Below, one piece after another: positions 50,576 to 63,763 of a DNA stretch of 64,000 bases. Location of the stretch: assembly GCF_026151205.1 (NCBI RefSeq), contig NC_087073.1, forward strand, positions 12,245,578-12,309,577, read 5' to 3'. The stretch's first letter is position 1; each line of letters begins with the position of its first letter. The position numbers were made by a program, and so were the translations under genes. Below the pieces are notes generated by a model. The model was given only the letters and a program-made list of their open reading frames with translations, had not been told where the DNA came from and did no database searches. The DNA comes from Bolinopsis microptera (taxonomy: Eukaryota > Ctenophora > Tentaculata > Lobata > Bolinopsidae).

Positions 50576-51823
50576 CTAACAGCAGTTAAAGTCTCCATGC
50601 TCTGGTCTTTTCTAAATTTAGTTTAGCTCGGGATCTCAAGCTAGGTAGATTAAGGTCCAAAGCTTAACCTTTCTGGATCTACCGGCGATGCCAGCAGGTT
50701 TTGATATGGTTCTGCTTTCTGGAGTTCATCGATCTGAGGGTCGTTATTTTTAAAAATTTCTCTACTGCTGCTAGTAAAGGATGTTACGGGGATTATATGC
50801 TCGAATCATAAAACCATCTTTTGATAGACATATTAATCTGTAATTTGACCATTGAATCATTGTGCAGTGAAAATCTCAAAAAACTGTAAAATGGTGTGCT
50901 TTTTGCATATGACTGTTCATAATTATTATAATTCAAAGAATTATCTTTGTATGTATGTACGACTGCCCACGTGCAAATTTTATGAGAAATAGGAAGTTGC
51001 ATAGTAACCATGGTAACGGTGTCCAAAAGCGCATGTGCACGTGTAAAGATTTGCGAGCGACATTTTGATCGGTTTTGTGGTAATTACGTTGTGATCAGTG
51101 CAAGCTGCATATTAATCGGCTGTATCTTCTGTTGTGACGGATATTTGTTGATGCTATAAAAACTAATATTGAATATTATCTTCCTCCCTGTGATCACAGG
51201 CTTTCTAGTTCTCTTATATAATCAACTTTAAAATATTTGTATCCAGTGCAGTGGCCAAACGTACCATTTTTCTAATGTCATGATTTTGAGAATAGGTAAA
51301 GCAAAAAGGTGCAATTTGGCTAGTGCTTTAAGTAAAAATTTTCAAAATTGTCCCACATTCTAATGATGATTTGCTGATTTTCAGGGCGCGTGATTGAAAG
51401 TCGCTCGAGCAATACAATTACACATGAGCGCTGACCTTTGACCGGCGATAACTTTGGCTAGGAATAACGTTTTTCCATGGGACTAAAAGCAGCTGATAGA
51501 TATCACTCCCCTCTATCAGAAACAACTATAAAATCAATTTCGAGAGACATTTCATAAAGACCCCCCTGCCCCCTTAATGAAATAACCACACCTAATTGCG
51601 GAAGAGTTCAACGATTGTGAGAGATTCAGTCCTCATTTTTATTTTTATCAATTTACAGTGCCAACACATTGGAAAAGTATTCTTCAGAATATGAATCAGT
51701 GTCATTTTGTATACAGATTGTGAATCTTGCTGTTGCTTTCACCCAGTGATACATTTTCACATTTATGCTGCAAATTTTATGTAATTTTGTAATTTCCACC
51801 CTAATCCTCTGAAATATCTCAGC
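50576..51823. other. intergenic upstream of POC5
   Basis: No coding segment or recognised repeat. It ends with the AG at 51821-51822 that precedes the POC5 start. Confidence 0.45.
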
Positions 51824-54800
51824 ATGGACACCGATAGTGAAGCCAGTATACCTGATATATCTGTTGGCAGTGCAGGCAGTTCTGTAAGCTCAAGGCTCCA
51901 AGAGGAGTACCAGAGTTTACTGAAATATGCTCTTGTTACGCCCATGGGTACTCTGGCAGATGGGTAAGTTTTGCTTTGATCTTTGTAATGTTATCTACCA
52001 TTCGAAAAAATGCTCACTTTGTGAACAAGACAATGTGAAACAGTCTACAAAGCATGATAACTGTAGAAGAATTTTAAGATTTAGCCAGCCAAAAGATGTC
52101 ATCTCTCTCTGATATAATTATGAAGTGTTCTCTATCACTGAATTATTGGTTTGATCAGGATGGACGAGGATGTGACACAACAAGAAGATCAGATCCGTCT
52201 ACTGCGGAACAGTAACCCTAACCCAACCCCTCTCCCTCCACCCTTACCCAAGAGAACACCGCCTGCCTCTTCTTATGCAAGCAGTGTAAGTCATAGTACT
52301 ACATTATTATAAGTTATAACGCCAGCTTTCTGGTTTAATAAAATCTTTCATTGCTCATGCCATGCTGGTTAAATGATGCAAAGGTAAAGTACGATTATTC
52401 GTAGATCTTTTATTAAGTAATTATAAAGTCGGATTAATTGTATAATTTGTTTTCCTTGACTGTTGCTAGTCTACTGTGCAGTTATAATGCAGTATGCACT
52501 TGCTGAAGCCAGTAAGTAAATCAGATATGCACAAGATATGCACTTATTATGCACTAATTATGCACTTATTATGCGCTAATAAGTTTTGTAAACTTCTAAC
52601 CAGCTACGTTACTGCGCTGTTTATAAAACAGTGGACCGAGCTTAGAGTTAAATATTTAATATACTTCTCTTTATTGTTTATATTAATCTTACTATTCAGT
52701 AGTGGAATGTTTAGTAAGTTGTTTTCTTTACAGAGTTCGTCCGAACATGAGCCTGTCAGGTTGATAACCACTAGAGAAGTTACCAGAGTTACTCCTGCCC
52801 CATCTGCTGAGATAAGTAATGGTAAATCATATACATTTCACATAAAAATAGAGCCACAAACGATCAATATCTCAATTGTTAGCGTTGTTGTATAACAATG
52901 ATAATTTGTTTCAAAGTAAGAATTTACCCAGCAACCCTCATTTATTGCCTCTTTTAGTTGCTAGTGATTAGTCAACCGTTAAAGATATGCATGCATGTTA
53001 CATAACGGCCACAATATGATAATATAACAATGATTGCGTGTTATTATTGTTGTTGTTATCCCATATTGGGGTTAATAAGGAACAGTGTGTAAGCTACAAC
53101 AAGGTCAAGTGATATTCTTATGTTTTTTAGGTGCTTCAGTCAACACTACAGAGGGGGAGAAAGCTAAAGAAGTTTCTGTGCAGAATAGAGTGTTTGGCAG
53201 TTTGCCAACACTATATAGCTCGGGACATACTGTCAGTGACTACACGCTCGACGGTAAGATTGTTTATTTCGTGATCTGTCTTTGTAACATGATGATTTTG
53301 AAATATCAAATACAGATAGAACTTACTATCAAATACAAATAGTAATACAGATTCATACAATAAAAACAGAGTTAATCCTACTAGCAGTGGTGGAATTCCC
53401 GCCTCTCGCTGACTGTACAGAGATTTGCGATAATCACAGTAGCGTAAATAATAGTATTTAAGTATTTATTATGATGTCTCGCCATTTTCGTTATCTGATG
53501 AAGAAAGGGGTAAATCTTTCTCGTCATAATTAAGATTAGCACTGTACCAACAGCACATACTCTGTAATAAACAGTCTGACGACCTATTTTACAGAATTAG
53601 ACGCCACTCTGGAAGATGAAACAGCAAGTCTGGTAAAAAGAGAAACAGTCAGGGAGTCAGAGATACTTACTTCCGCCCATGATAGTGATATTGTCAGATT
53701 GGAGGGGCAGATCGACGAATGGAACATTGCTTTGCGGCAAAACATTCTGGTATGTGTTATATATTTGTTACTAGTACATGTACTTTTTATATTTATATAT
53801 AATCTTGTGACAACTGAATTGTGTGCAGCACTATATCGAGCCCATAGCGCGATGATATGCAGATTGATATATGTATCACATCAGTAGATCAGTACATCAT
53901 CACCAAATGCGATGTGTGCTTTTATAATCACATTTATTGTACGAACTGGCCAAACACATCCTAATTGACTAACAATATTGGGGGAAAAGAAGAGGCACGG
54001 TATATGAGCTAACCCGTAATACTGGTATAAAGAGGCACGGTATAGAGAAGTTTTACTGTAGATTGCTTTCAGATATAATGTTACTTACTTACAATGAATT
54101 GTAACGAAGAGCCAAATTATCCTGAAACTTAACTGTGCGATGATGTGAACCCTAAGCTCTGTTTGTGACCATTGACCAGCTACCATAGTACCATTAATCA
54201 TTATTATCTTTTTTATTAAATACTTTTCAAACCCTACAGAGTACAGCAATTATAACGTATAAAATAAATTATAAATTATTGCCCCCGTCTGTAAAATCTG
54301 ACGGGAGACCAAACACAGTACTGCACAGTAAAATGTGCCCGCAATTACATGGCCCCGATATGACAACAAAGATGTGATACAAAATTGTGAAAAAATAAAT
54401 ATGTGATAAAGAATGTGAAACAGTTCAAATTTCTTCAGACGAGGCTGATACATGTTCTTATCAGAGCTGACAAGGCTCTGCTTGACTGCTTTCCTCCTCT
54501 TTTCAATTCCTCCCAGAGCTTCTTGAAAGCTCTCCTTTCTTCCACTGATCTGTCCGGGCAAATGTAGATACTTTTATAGCCCTGTTTTGTTCGTAGAAGT
54601 TTAGCTTTTCTCAGCACCTGAGCTGCCATATCAGAGCTATTCAGAAATAGCTTAGTAGGTCGTGATGTTTCGGCTCTCTTCAGACCAACTCTACAACAGT
54701 CACGAAATGAAGGTTTCTCGTTTATCTCACCAAGAATTTCAGCAACTTTGTTTTCTAACTTCTCGCCGTCGGATTCACTTATTCCATAGATTACGACGTT

Positions 54801-57800
54801 TCTGCTTCTTTCATCCTTTTCAGCTATTGTCTTAACTGCGGTACAGATCTTCTTTGGCGTAAGAGCAGCAGCACAAGTCTTCTTCAGAGTACAAGTCTTC
54901 TTCAGGACATTTCTGATACAAATTCATAGTTTAGTTCGTTCAAGTCTTAGTTCTTATAATGGTAATTGTTCCAGCTCATGAGTCGCTGTAAATAGCCTAA
55001 GCCGTACCTTTACATTTAAGTTCCTTTTCGGCTATAAAGCGATGTTGTAGCGATGAATAGATGTCAAGTTATTGTTTTTATCATCATATTATTATTATCA
55101 TCACGACAAGGCCCACATGACAAGATGGTTGTGAACTAAGTTCAATTAAATCGATACGATATAATTACACAAGGACTGGAGACATAATAGTAAAATATTT
55201 TGTTCTTGACAAGCTATTATATTTGATGATCATCTTTTTCACGTACCCCATCTTTTGTCTTGAAATTTCGTAATTGCAATTTGCCACAGACACCTCTCTT
55301 TCACTCGATTCACTTATTGTATTATAACGCCGCTGTGCTAATCTATTCTATCCGCTCGGATTGAACCGGTATCTTTCTCTAGCTTTTTCTCAGTTCTGTG
55401 CTTATTAAGTTTCATAGTTACTCCTTGAAATATGTCGATATGTGAACAGTGTGAAAAGTGCCGAGCTTTGAGTGAAGTAGACTTCGATATCAAAAAACTT
55501 TTAGTCGCAAAGAGGAGCAGGGGAATATTGAAGCGTTTTCGGAGTTTGATAATATCTTGTTGTTATAAACTTGGTCTTATCAAAATTGATGGTGTGGAGA
55601 ATTTGACTGAGCGAATGTATGTTGTCTAGAAGAGACGTGTCTAAAGGTTTCCATGATAATGTGACCTTTTTAGTAGATGATATGGTTCGTACATTGTCAT
55701 CCTTCAAACCCAAATTCTGAACTTTGCATTATTCACAAATTCTTCAGTATTTTTAAATTACGTGACCAGTAACCAGTCCCTTATTTAATCATAAAATCCT
55801 AGCTAATGATGAGAATGTATCAAATTTAATTTCAGGCGGAGTTGACACAGATCAAACTGAAGTTACTTCAACAACAGAAGTGCAGAATACTGGACGAGAG
55901 GGAGAAGTAAGTTTTCAAAAACTTAAAACTTTTCAACCGAATAATTCGAATACCTTCGTTTGACTGATGTAGAAAAATCTCATGTTCACATTACGGATAT
56001 AACATCATTGGCATTTGGCAATGGTCGGTAATATAAAACCTTATCAGGATGGTAGCTAATATGAAACCTTATCAGGATGCTTAATTGAAATATTATCGCT
56101 CTCTCTACATATAATCTCTTAGGAGCAACGAACGGATGGCCCGGCTAACACTTCAAAATGAGGAACTCAAGGAATTAGTTGCGAACTGCGAGAGAACTAT
56201 TGCTCAGAAGGACTCGATTATAGCTAACCTGACAACTTCCCTCAATAAACAGAAAACTAAGGAAGGACTTGTTCGTAGTTTCAGTCAGTGGAAGTTGAGG
56301 CATTGCGATGAGAAAAGAGAGGTGAGAACACTTTGTATTCAGTTTAGAGTCAATTTATGTGTTGTATGTAATACATATAAATGTAATATTTAATATTGTT
56401 AAAATATGTTGTATTATGTTAGGGAGGTCTAGGGGTCCAATGACCAATGATGACCAACCACTTGACGACAATTTTTGCTAAATTGAAGAAACTAAAATTA
56501 TCATTCTTGGACCCTCCTAAAACTTTTGTCAATTCTTGCCCATAGTCACGTGATAAAGGTACATTCCTGCTCATGCTTATTGCAGCCAGTGTGAGATCAC
56601 TTTTAAAAAAAGTACTTTGACCACTTCAGTTATTCTAGCTAATATGAATATTAGTTCTGAATAATCTTGGCGTTTCACTTTTCTTAGTTAGTTTAAAATA
56701 CTATTCACTATACAGATTACAGCTGTATACTGTATAGTATACTATGAAACAAATGTTACGTAGCGATATTTATAATAAGTGACACGTTTTATGTCAAAAG
56801 AAATACAAACTATTTTCTATGTAATATATGTAATATATATGTCATTGAAACAGATCAATCTAACAATTTGATAAAGCTTGATTTGATTTAACAAAATGTG
56901 TATCTAATTAAAGATTGATTCATGATCTACATTCTACAATTCTCATCTCACAATTCATAACGCCCAGGAATTCTGCGGCCGCATAGCAGACGACTTTTAC
57001 GCAAGAAAGTTGATGACACGCGCATTTCGTTCCTGGATGAGCGTCCAAGAGAATAAGTGGAAAGAAAGAGTGGAGCGGGCGTGTCAGAACCGCGCACAGG
57101 AAGTTTGCGAAAAGCTGACACGTGATTACGAGGACAAGGTTGCCGCGCTGCAGCAACAACTTGGTGCAGCTTGCGCAGAGATTGCTAGTCTGCGTTCTGA
57201 TAGGGAGCAGTTTGAGGAGCGCATGAAGAAGGGCTTCATGAGGGGGGTGTGCGCGCTGAACTTGGAGGCTATGACTATGTTCAAAGAGGAGGAGTCTACT
57301 AAAGAGAATGTAGAACCCCCTGAAACTTCTGTAGTCCAGCCACTTCAGGTAATTAACTTATTTTAACCTCTGGATCTTATTTATCAGTAAATTATCTTTA
57401 TTATATAATATTATATATCCAAGCGCTATCAATGAGTTGTCAGAGTTTCTCCAGAGAGTGCTCGACTGACATGCAGGAGCATTTTAATAACCAGTGATCG
57501 GTATTGTTTTATCATCGTCATAAATTATTTGCCACTGATTCCCATTGTTCGATTGTTATATAACCAAGCATATTATTTTATTCACAGAGAATGGTCTAAT
57601 TTTTTTACTGATAATTTTCTTCGAATTAAATCTGAATGCAGCAGTCATATTTGGGGTATTTGACTAAACACTATTTTCAGAGTATGCCGGTGTTATCTGA
57701 ACACCCCTTACCAAACCTGACGACTGCCCCCTATCCGCCTTACAAACCCAACTCTAAACAAGTCCTGGTCAGGCTTCAAGGAACTTCAAACAAGGGCAAC

Positions 57801-59883
57801 CACAAAACTGCCAAGCCCCAATTAGAGGTATGTCAGCCACCTTCAACAACATCTTCAAATAATGTTTAGAAAATTACTGGTCGAAAGTTTGGTTGAAAGT
57901 TGGAAACCGACTTGATTTTAAATGTTTATGTATCATGCAGTAAAGGCGTGTTCCATGCTTAATGCGTTGATGGCAATCATTCTTCATAACGGCTGTTGCA
58001 AAGTTTACAGAAGTTAACTGATCTAGTTTCAAGTTCTGACCAAACTTTTGACCAAACTTTCTACAGATTTAAACACTTTCAGCGATGAAAACGCGATATA
58101 AAAATTAACTTAAGATAAAATGTTTAGACTCATCGAATAGGTTAACTTAAAGATATTATAAATTTGTATTCTTCATGTTATTATAAAAAGACTTGTGTAC
58201 TAGATTTTTTACGATATGAAGAATAAAAATCACGTACATTTAAAAATCACGTAGTATATCTAACTTTTTCACAAAAATCCCGAAAACAAGATCATGGCTA
58301 TAATTCTTGTCATCCGTAATCAAAGTCGGGTCCATAATTTATTGAGAATACTGGTAGTTTTGGACTGCAGATTTAACAATTTTGCTTTACAATGTTTTAA
58401 CCCTTAGAAAGTAAGAACATGCTCAAATTATTTGTGACTTAGAAGTGTTGATAGATTAATAAAGCACTACCTGCATACCGTTTAATTTGGGGGTATTCAC
58501 GTTCCTTTGTTCTCACAAGAAACCTTTTATCTTAAATAATGAACCACTGATATCATTCTGTGCCGAAAAAGGAATCCTGTGAGTTGTGACCTTAATTTTC
58601 GTCACATACTTTTTTTAAATCACATACTTACAAAAATATTCTAAAACAAATAAGCTTTTAGTTCAATAGGCACTAAATATATATATATAATAGAACTAAA
58701 GCAACAGTTTATCCCATAATTTACGCCTTGTAGAAAATCATATTTTATAAGACTACCTTACTCGGGATTATTACGACGGGTTTATTAACGACCGGTTAAA
58801 ATATGGTTCGGGAAAAATATGGCGAAATTGCTCAAAACCCACCACATTTTCCCGGTCGCCATTTTACCGGTGTCCAACCTTTCAATTTTAGATTCAAAAA
58901 TTTTGTCTCAGATGTAAATTTCCTTATTAGAAATAAGCAAGTTTAGAAATTTTCGCATTGCTAAAACTTGTGAAACAAGTCGAATTATCAATAATTGTTG
59001 AAAGTAGACAGAAATAATGATGGAAAATAATTTTTAACATTTGAAGCGTCACAACCAGATCGATATTAAGATAAAGGGAGAGCTGTTTAGTCTTCCAATA
59101 AGTTGTAATCATCTTCGTTATCTTCATCTGGATCATCCCTTTCATCAGTTTTAATTAATTCAAGTTTTAATTTAACTGTTACTTTTACTTTGAGTCCTAT
59201 TTTATTATGTAGAGATAGTCAATACCTAAGAAATTAAAAATTGGCCTATTTAAATCAAATTTGACAATAAGGATATATGACAAGAATTGGGCAAAAAGGT
59301 GAATTTTTTGCAATTTTAGCCAAATGAAGTCGAAAAACCTACAACAAGTGTCCCAATAGTCTTCTTTAGTGAATATAAGACAACGATTAAAATATGAGCA
59401 CCCATACCCCTTGGGAACCCTAAAAGCTGAGTAGGCGGGTTTATTAACGACCGGTAAAAATGTGGTTCGGGAAAAATATGGCGAAATTACCCTAAACCCA
59501 CCACTTTATCCCGGTCATAATAATCCCGAGTAAGGTATTTAGTTAACACCACCTTGTAAGTTTTAAAATGTATACATTCTTTAGTTTTACGTCGTGGGCG
59601 ACAATAAGCTATTTACTGCGAGGTATTGTTGAGGTACAGTAGTTTCATTAATAGCCAAGTCACAATTAACTACAATTTTGCTAAAATTTCGTTTTTGAGA
59701 TTAAATCATGTTTTACGCTAACGCAAATGTTTTACAACATTTTGTGATTAGATGTACTAACAATTAATATTTCAGACAGTAGTAGTAGAGAGACACTCGG
59801 GGCCCACCCACCACCCTCCACTGCGAGTTCCTCCAAAGAAACACAAAGTTAAGAACCAAATGTCCGTCAGAATCGTTGAATAA
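51824..59883 (+). CDS. POC5: centrosomal protein POC5
   Basis: Ten exons join in phase: 51824-51963, 52159-52285, 52734-52821, 53131-53253, 53595-53749, 55836-55906, 56123-56321, 56968-57348, 57681-57827 and 59776-59883, giving about 512 aa (human 575). The N terminus has the conserved SVSSRLQEEYQSLLKYALVT block. The middle is coiled coil with Trp-containing repeats like the centrin-binding repeats of POC5 and Sfi1 (QIDEWNIALRQ, SFSQWKLRH, RAFRSWMSVQENKWKERVER). The hallmark MKKGFMRGVCALNLEAMTMF follows, and the C terminus keeps VVVERHSGPTHHPP. POC5 binds centrin in the distal lumen of centrioles and is needed for full-length centrioles. The ATG at 51824 lies one base after an acceptor-like CAG. 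Intron 5 holds a retroelement remnant and intron 9 a DNA transposon. Confidence 0.95.
54435..54915 (-). pseudogene. non-LTR retroelement ORF1-type fragment in POC5 intron 5
   Basis: A reverse-strand frame reads KDERSRNVVIYGISESDGEK, then RVGLKRAETSRPTKLFL, then MAAQVLRKAKLLRT and ICPDRSVEERRAFKKLWEEL. The order RSRNVVIYG, RPTKLFL, LRKAKLL, PDRSVEER is characteristic of the ORF1-like region found with many CR1/L2-type non-LTR retrotransposons in invertebrates. The upstream part is missing or unreadable and it ends in a stop shortly afterwards, so it is a remnant. It is antisense to POC5. Confidence 0.65.
58756..59535. mobile_element. 780-bp non-autonomous element with TA duplication, in POC5 intron 9
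   Basis: CCTTACTCGGGATTATTACG at the left and the complement ending ATAATCCCGAGTAAGG at the right, with TA at 58754-58755 and 59536-59537. The subterminal segment GGGTTTATTAACGACCGG occurs at both ends in the same orientation. No transposase seen. Confidence 0.85.
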
Positions 59884-61160
59884 GCAGTGGATGTTGCTAG
59901 GCGATACCAGAAATTCTCTTTTTAATTGACAAGACGTTTTTTTGTGCGAGATCCTTTCATTTTTAAAGAAGGTGGAGTTTGATTGTTATATTTTTTCAAT
60001 GAGTGCCAGACACCATGAACTGAGGCTGAAGAAATATGACATGGGAGGTGAAACTAATTGTAAATATTTTGCAGTGTTATTATTATGTTGTTGTTTATGT
60101 TATACTGCTATATCACCTATTCAGAATTTCAGTAATCAGTAACCATTATTATATGTTATTATATCAAAATTGAAATCCATTCTTCTTCATTTTTCTTGAT
60201 ATTTGGGGATGTTGGCTGACGGAAAACTGTCCAGACCTTCAAATTTATAAAATAATGATTTGAGGGAATGGACACAATTCAAAATAAAGAAACCGCGGTT
60301 AAGTCTAACACTTCTGTAAGACGCAACAACAACCATATAAAGAAAGGTCTTATTTCGGCAGTTAGTAACCAGCGCGTTCCCGTTATTTGTTGCGCGTACA
60401 CGTGATTTAAACAAATCTACTCTGTACTCGTTACATTTGATAGAAGACAAAAACGGAAAAAATAAAATAATACACGACTTAAAACTCAACGTTTCTGCTT
60501 CGCCACTATGAATGGAAATGATTGATATTATCAAAACACAAAATCTGTTGGGAAATCTCTCATGGGAATCTAACTGTCAAAAACCGTCCAACATCAGCAT
60601 CATGATCTCACTACTTCCATTCTGGTAGCATACCTGAGCATAATTATAGAAATAGGATAATTTTACTGGGCGGCGCCATATCTTCAATCGGTAAATGAAC
60701 GTCCTAATTAGGTCCCCAGTGCCCAGGTAATTTGGACGCTCTTTAACAACTGCCACAAGTTGGTCGAGTATTTCTCCATACATGCTATTTCTTTTCAAGA
60801 TAGACCAAAGGTAGCGCCCTATGAGTATGGAGACTCTAAATGTTGCTGATATACAGACGGTTGGAATAAGTTGTATTTGGTTAGAATCTAGATTCACCTG
60901 GTCCATGTTAAAAGAGGCACACTAGGCTCAAGACAATAGTAACAACGTTTTTGAAACCATCGTCGATGTGCAGTTAGAGGGCATAGCACTTTAATTACTG
61001 ATTCTTACAGTACGTTTAACAATTTCTAATAGTAATGAAGCTATTTTTGAAATCCAGAAGCTCTGACTGCCCAGGAATTCTGCTTTGAGGGTTAAACTGA
61101 GTTCCCCGGTTAAAAGTAATCATTCGTCTCAACCCACTGGTGTTACCGACAGTAATTCTC
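59884..61160. other. POC5 3' region and intergenic
   Basis: No gene is supported. A 109-codon minus-strand frame (60906-60577; KERPNYLGTGDLIRTFIY) has protein-like composition but no family or clear splice context that I recognise. Confidence 0.35.
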
Positions 61161-61352
61161 TCGAATACTCCACCAAATCTTGGACAATGAAAGCCTTGGC
61201 CAATTCTTGGATCCAGACAATATACATCCTGCAATTTCACCGCATTATATTCCATTTTACTGGACGGTTATACCACCGGTATCTGAGTCCGCCAAATCCT
61301 TTAAGCGTTTACGCCAGAGCACAGACGTTCCTGGTCCTACTCCCCAGGCATC
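61085..61352 (+). pseudogene. unrecognised coding-like fragment, probably frameshifted
   Basis: One frame reads LSSPVKSNHSSQPTGVTDSN and the next reads SLGQFLDPDNIHPAISPHYI and PVSESAKSFKRLRQSTDVPG; both have ordinary protein composition and the switch near 61175 suggests an indel. A GTAAAT donor-like site follows at about 61353. Family unknown. It may be an exon of an unidentified gene. Confidence 0.3.
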
Positions 61353-61439
61353 AGGTAAATCCTTTCATCCACCTCTGCAAATCATTAGATTGTAGATTAA
61401 GATACCATCAAGTTTGAAGATCGGACTGCCAAAATTCGA

Positions 61440-61975
61440 AACTGAAAATAACCTAAATTTAGGGCCGAGCGTGCTCAATCACTTTACAGTCCATCTTCGA
61501 GATTGTTCTAAAACAATGAAACCAACTTAAATCGATGTATTTTCGAACGCTGATTCCGAATCACCTCCCATGACAATAAAATGCTCCCCTGGCGAGATAT
61601 TGGCGAAAAACTTTCTCGATCACGTGATATGATTGATTTGTTGTTGTTGTTGATACCAGGACGCGCGCCGAGTTGGACTCGTCGACGGTCCTGGAGTAAT
61701 AGTATATGGAACAGATATTTTACGAGTATCACCCGTTAAGTGATATGACATTATGACCGTACAAGGAAGTTAGTCTAATTTCTCGTTAGCCTTAGGGTTA
61801 GGGTTTCAGCATATGCTTTGCTAAGGATTGGGTTAGTGTTGGGATCAGATTAGAGGGCCGTTAGAATAGTCGTTCAGGGCCAGCTAAAGAACGGGTTGAA
61901 AAAGTCACGTGACAGTCGAGTGCAGAGTGATTAATCATCGTCCATTTGGGGCGGGCTAACTATAAAGTTGTTTGA
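61440..61975. repeat. dispersed repeat with interstitial telomere-like tract, right copy
   Basis: Reverse complement of about 17770-18260, including TTAGGGTTAGGG at about 61795-61812, GGCGAGATATTGGCGAAAAA and GTCACGTGACAGTCGAG. This copy contains the extra insertion at 61632-61739, absent from the left copy. Confidence 0.75.
61632..61739 (+). mobile_element. structured MITE with altered left end, inserted in the telomere-like repeat
   Basis: CAGGACGCGCGCCGAGTTGG to ACGAGTATCACCCGTTAA. The direct repeat GTGATATG flanks it (61624-61631 and 61740-61747). The related block at about 18018-18027 has ATATCACGTGAT uninterrupted and serves as an empty site. Confidence 0.8.
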
Positions 61976-63203
61976 CATTTTGTTTCTCCTGCCCTAGTTG
62001 TTCCCATCCAAGAAGAAATTAATAAACACTTTGGCTGGATTGAGATTTTTGGAATCATTTAACATCATCTCAATTCTCAATAAATGAAACAATCTTTACA
62101 ATTACATGATTCTGGAGAATCTGAAGATCGAATTGGAAATCTATCAAAATGAGCATATTTATATACCGAAATTTCGAAGATGTTTAATTTTAAAATATTA
62201 GGTTTTGTGCAAGCTTTGGATCAGGATGACGAGTCATTTTGGTCCTTTCTGCTTGTTTTCGCTTGTTCTCACTTATCAGAACTGAATAACCAATACCATC
62301 ATTCTATTCTTTAAATTTTAAGACTCTTTTTCTAGCAACGATTTAGGATGTTTCGAAATCGTGATTTGGATATTTTATAGGTATCTGAACTCGTTAGGAG
62401 TTTACTAATACTAAGCACCAAAGCTTACAAATGTTCACCTTTTTCATTTTTGTATTTTCGTTACTGATCACGGTTTATAAATAATATCAGAAATCTCATT
62501 TGCGTGATTTAATGCTTGTCTGCTTGTATTGTAAGCTTGTTGATTACGTTGATCATAGATCTTTTTCTGAAACGACCAGCACCTGATGGATTATCATTGA
62601 CTAATAGCTCATTACCGTTAACAAATTCAACCGCATAATTTCAGAAATTTTGCCGAATCATTTGAGATTTTTCCAAATTTGTAATTAAAATCGCACAGTT
62701 TGCCATTTTAGATCAAGATGCGGTACCACACGATTTTCCATATCTTGCCACACCTAAATTGTAAATGTTTGATCCTCCGCGAAGTTTATTTTTAAATATG
62801 AAAACGAAGCTTTCCGGATACTTAAAAACGACTTCCTATCTTGTTCATGTAGAAAATGCATATTTGTTTTAACATGTTCATTTCATTATTAAAAGAAGCA
62901 CCGTTATAAACTCAACCTTGTCTAGTTTCCAGTTCCCGATGAAATATCTCAATTCTCACAAGCTAATAATCACACTCAACGCTTTGATCGATATCCAAAA
63001 AACCGACTCGCATCAACTTTTAAAGGCGGATCAGGAAAAGCTATTCTCGTCAATCACGTCTAACATGTAAATTGTAAAATAGTTCTCGCAACTTCTCCTA
63101 TCATTATTATTAACACGATCTTTGATGCCATAAGCCATTGACATCATTCAATAAAAATTAAATTTTTTGATAAGAAACATTTTATTATAACTAGTACTAC
63201 CAC
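61976..63203. other. intergenic, no gene seen
   Basis: AT-rich, no recognised gene or repeat. Confidence 0.45.
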
Positions 63204-63490
63204 TTTATTACGATCCGCATTTTACTACTATTCGCCTTTTAAATTTACCTGCTTGATAGCATAATTATAATACATTAATACCTTCATGGCTGTTGAGTGC
63301 ATCCGGCGATAATGCCAACGCACGCTTTAGCGGAGGGCGAGCCCGAGAACAAAAATAAGCCAAGGTATTATTTGTTATAATTTTTTCCACTTAATTACGA
63401 TCCGCATTTTACTACTATTCGCCTTTTAAATTTACCTGCTTGATAGCATAATTATAATACATTAATACCTTCATGGCTGTTGAGTGCATC
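63204..63490 (+). repeat. partial direct duplication, 187-bp spacing
   Basis: A block of about 100 bases starting near CGATCCGCATTTTACTACTA (63211) recurs at 63398 with almost no change, through CATGGCTGTTGAGTGCATC. Confidence 0.88.
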
Positions 63491-63763
63491 GGGCGATCGG
63501 GCGACTTTTTGGGGAAATAATTCCCAGACAATATTATATAGCCGATTTTAATAATATAAAACGGAAGACTCAAAGATTTGCCGACTAGTAGTAGTTATGG
63601 ATTGTCGCACCGCTCAGGTGAGTCAGGATATTTGTTTCAGTTTGGTGACAATCCCTTCCGCAGATTTTAACGCTATAAGCGCACCAAAAAGACTCACCAA
63701 AACGCGCACGAGTTCAACCTCAGGCACCACCCTTACCATACGGCATACAGTTACATTCAGTTA

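Noticed and set aside
53490-53530. CTGATGA motif with hairpin in POC5 intron 4
   Set aside because: The downstream strand lacks GAAA, so a hammerhead is not supported.
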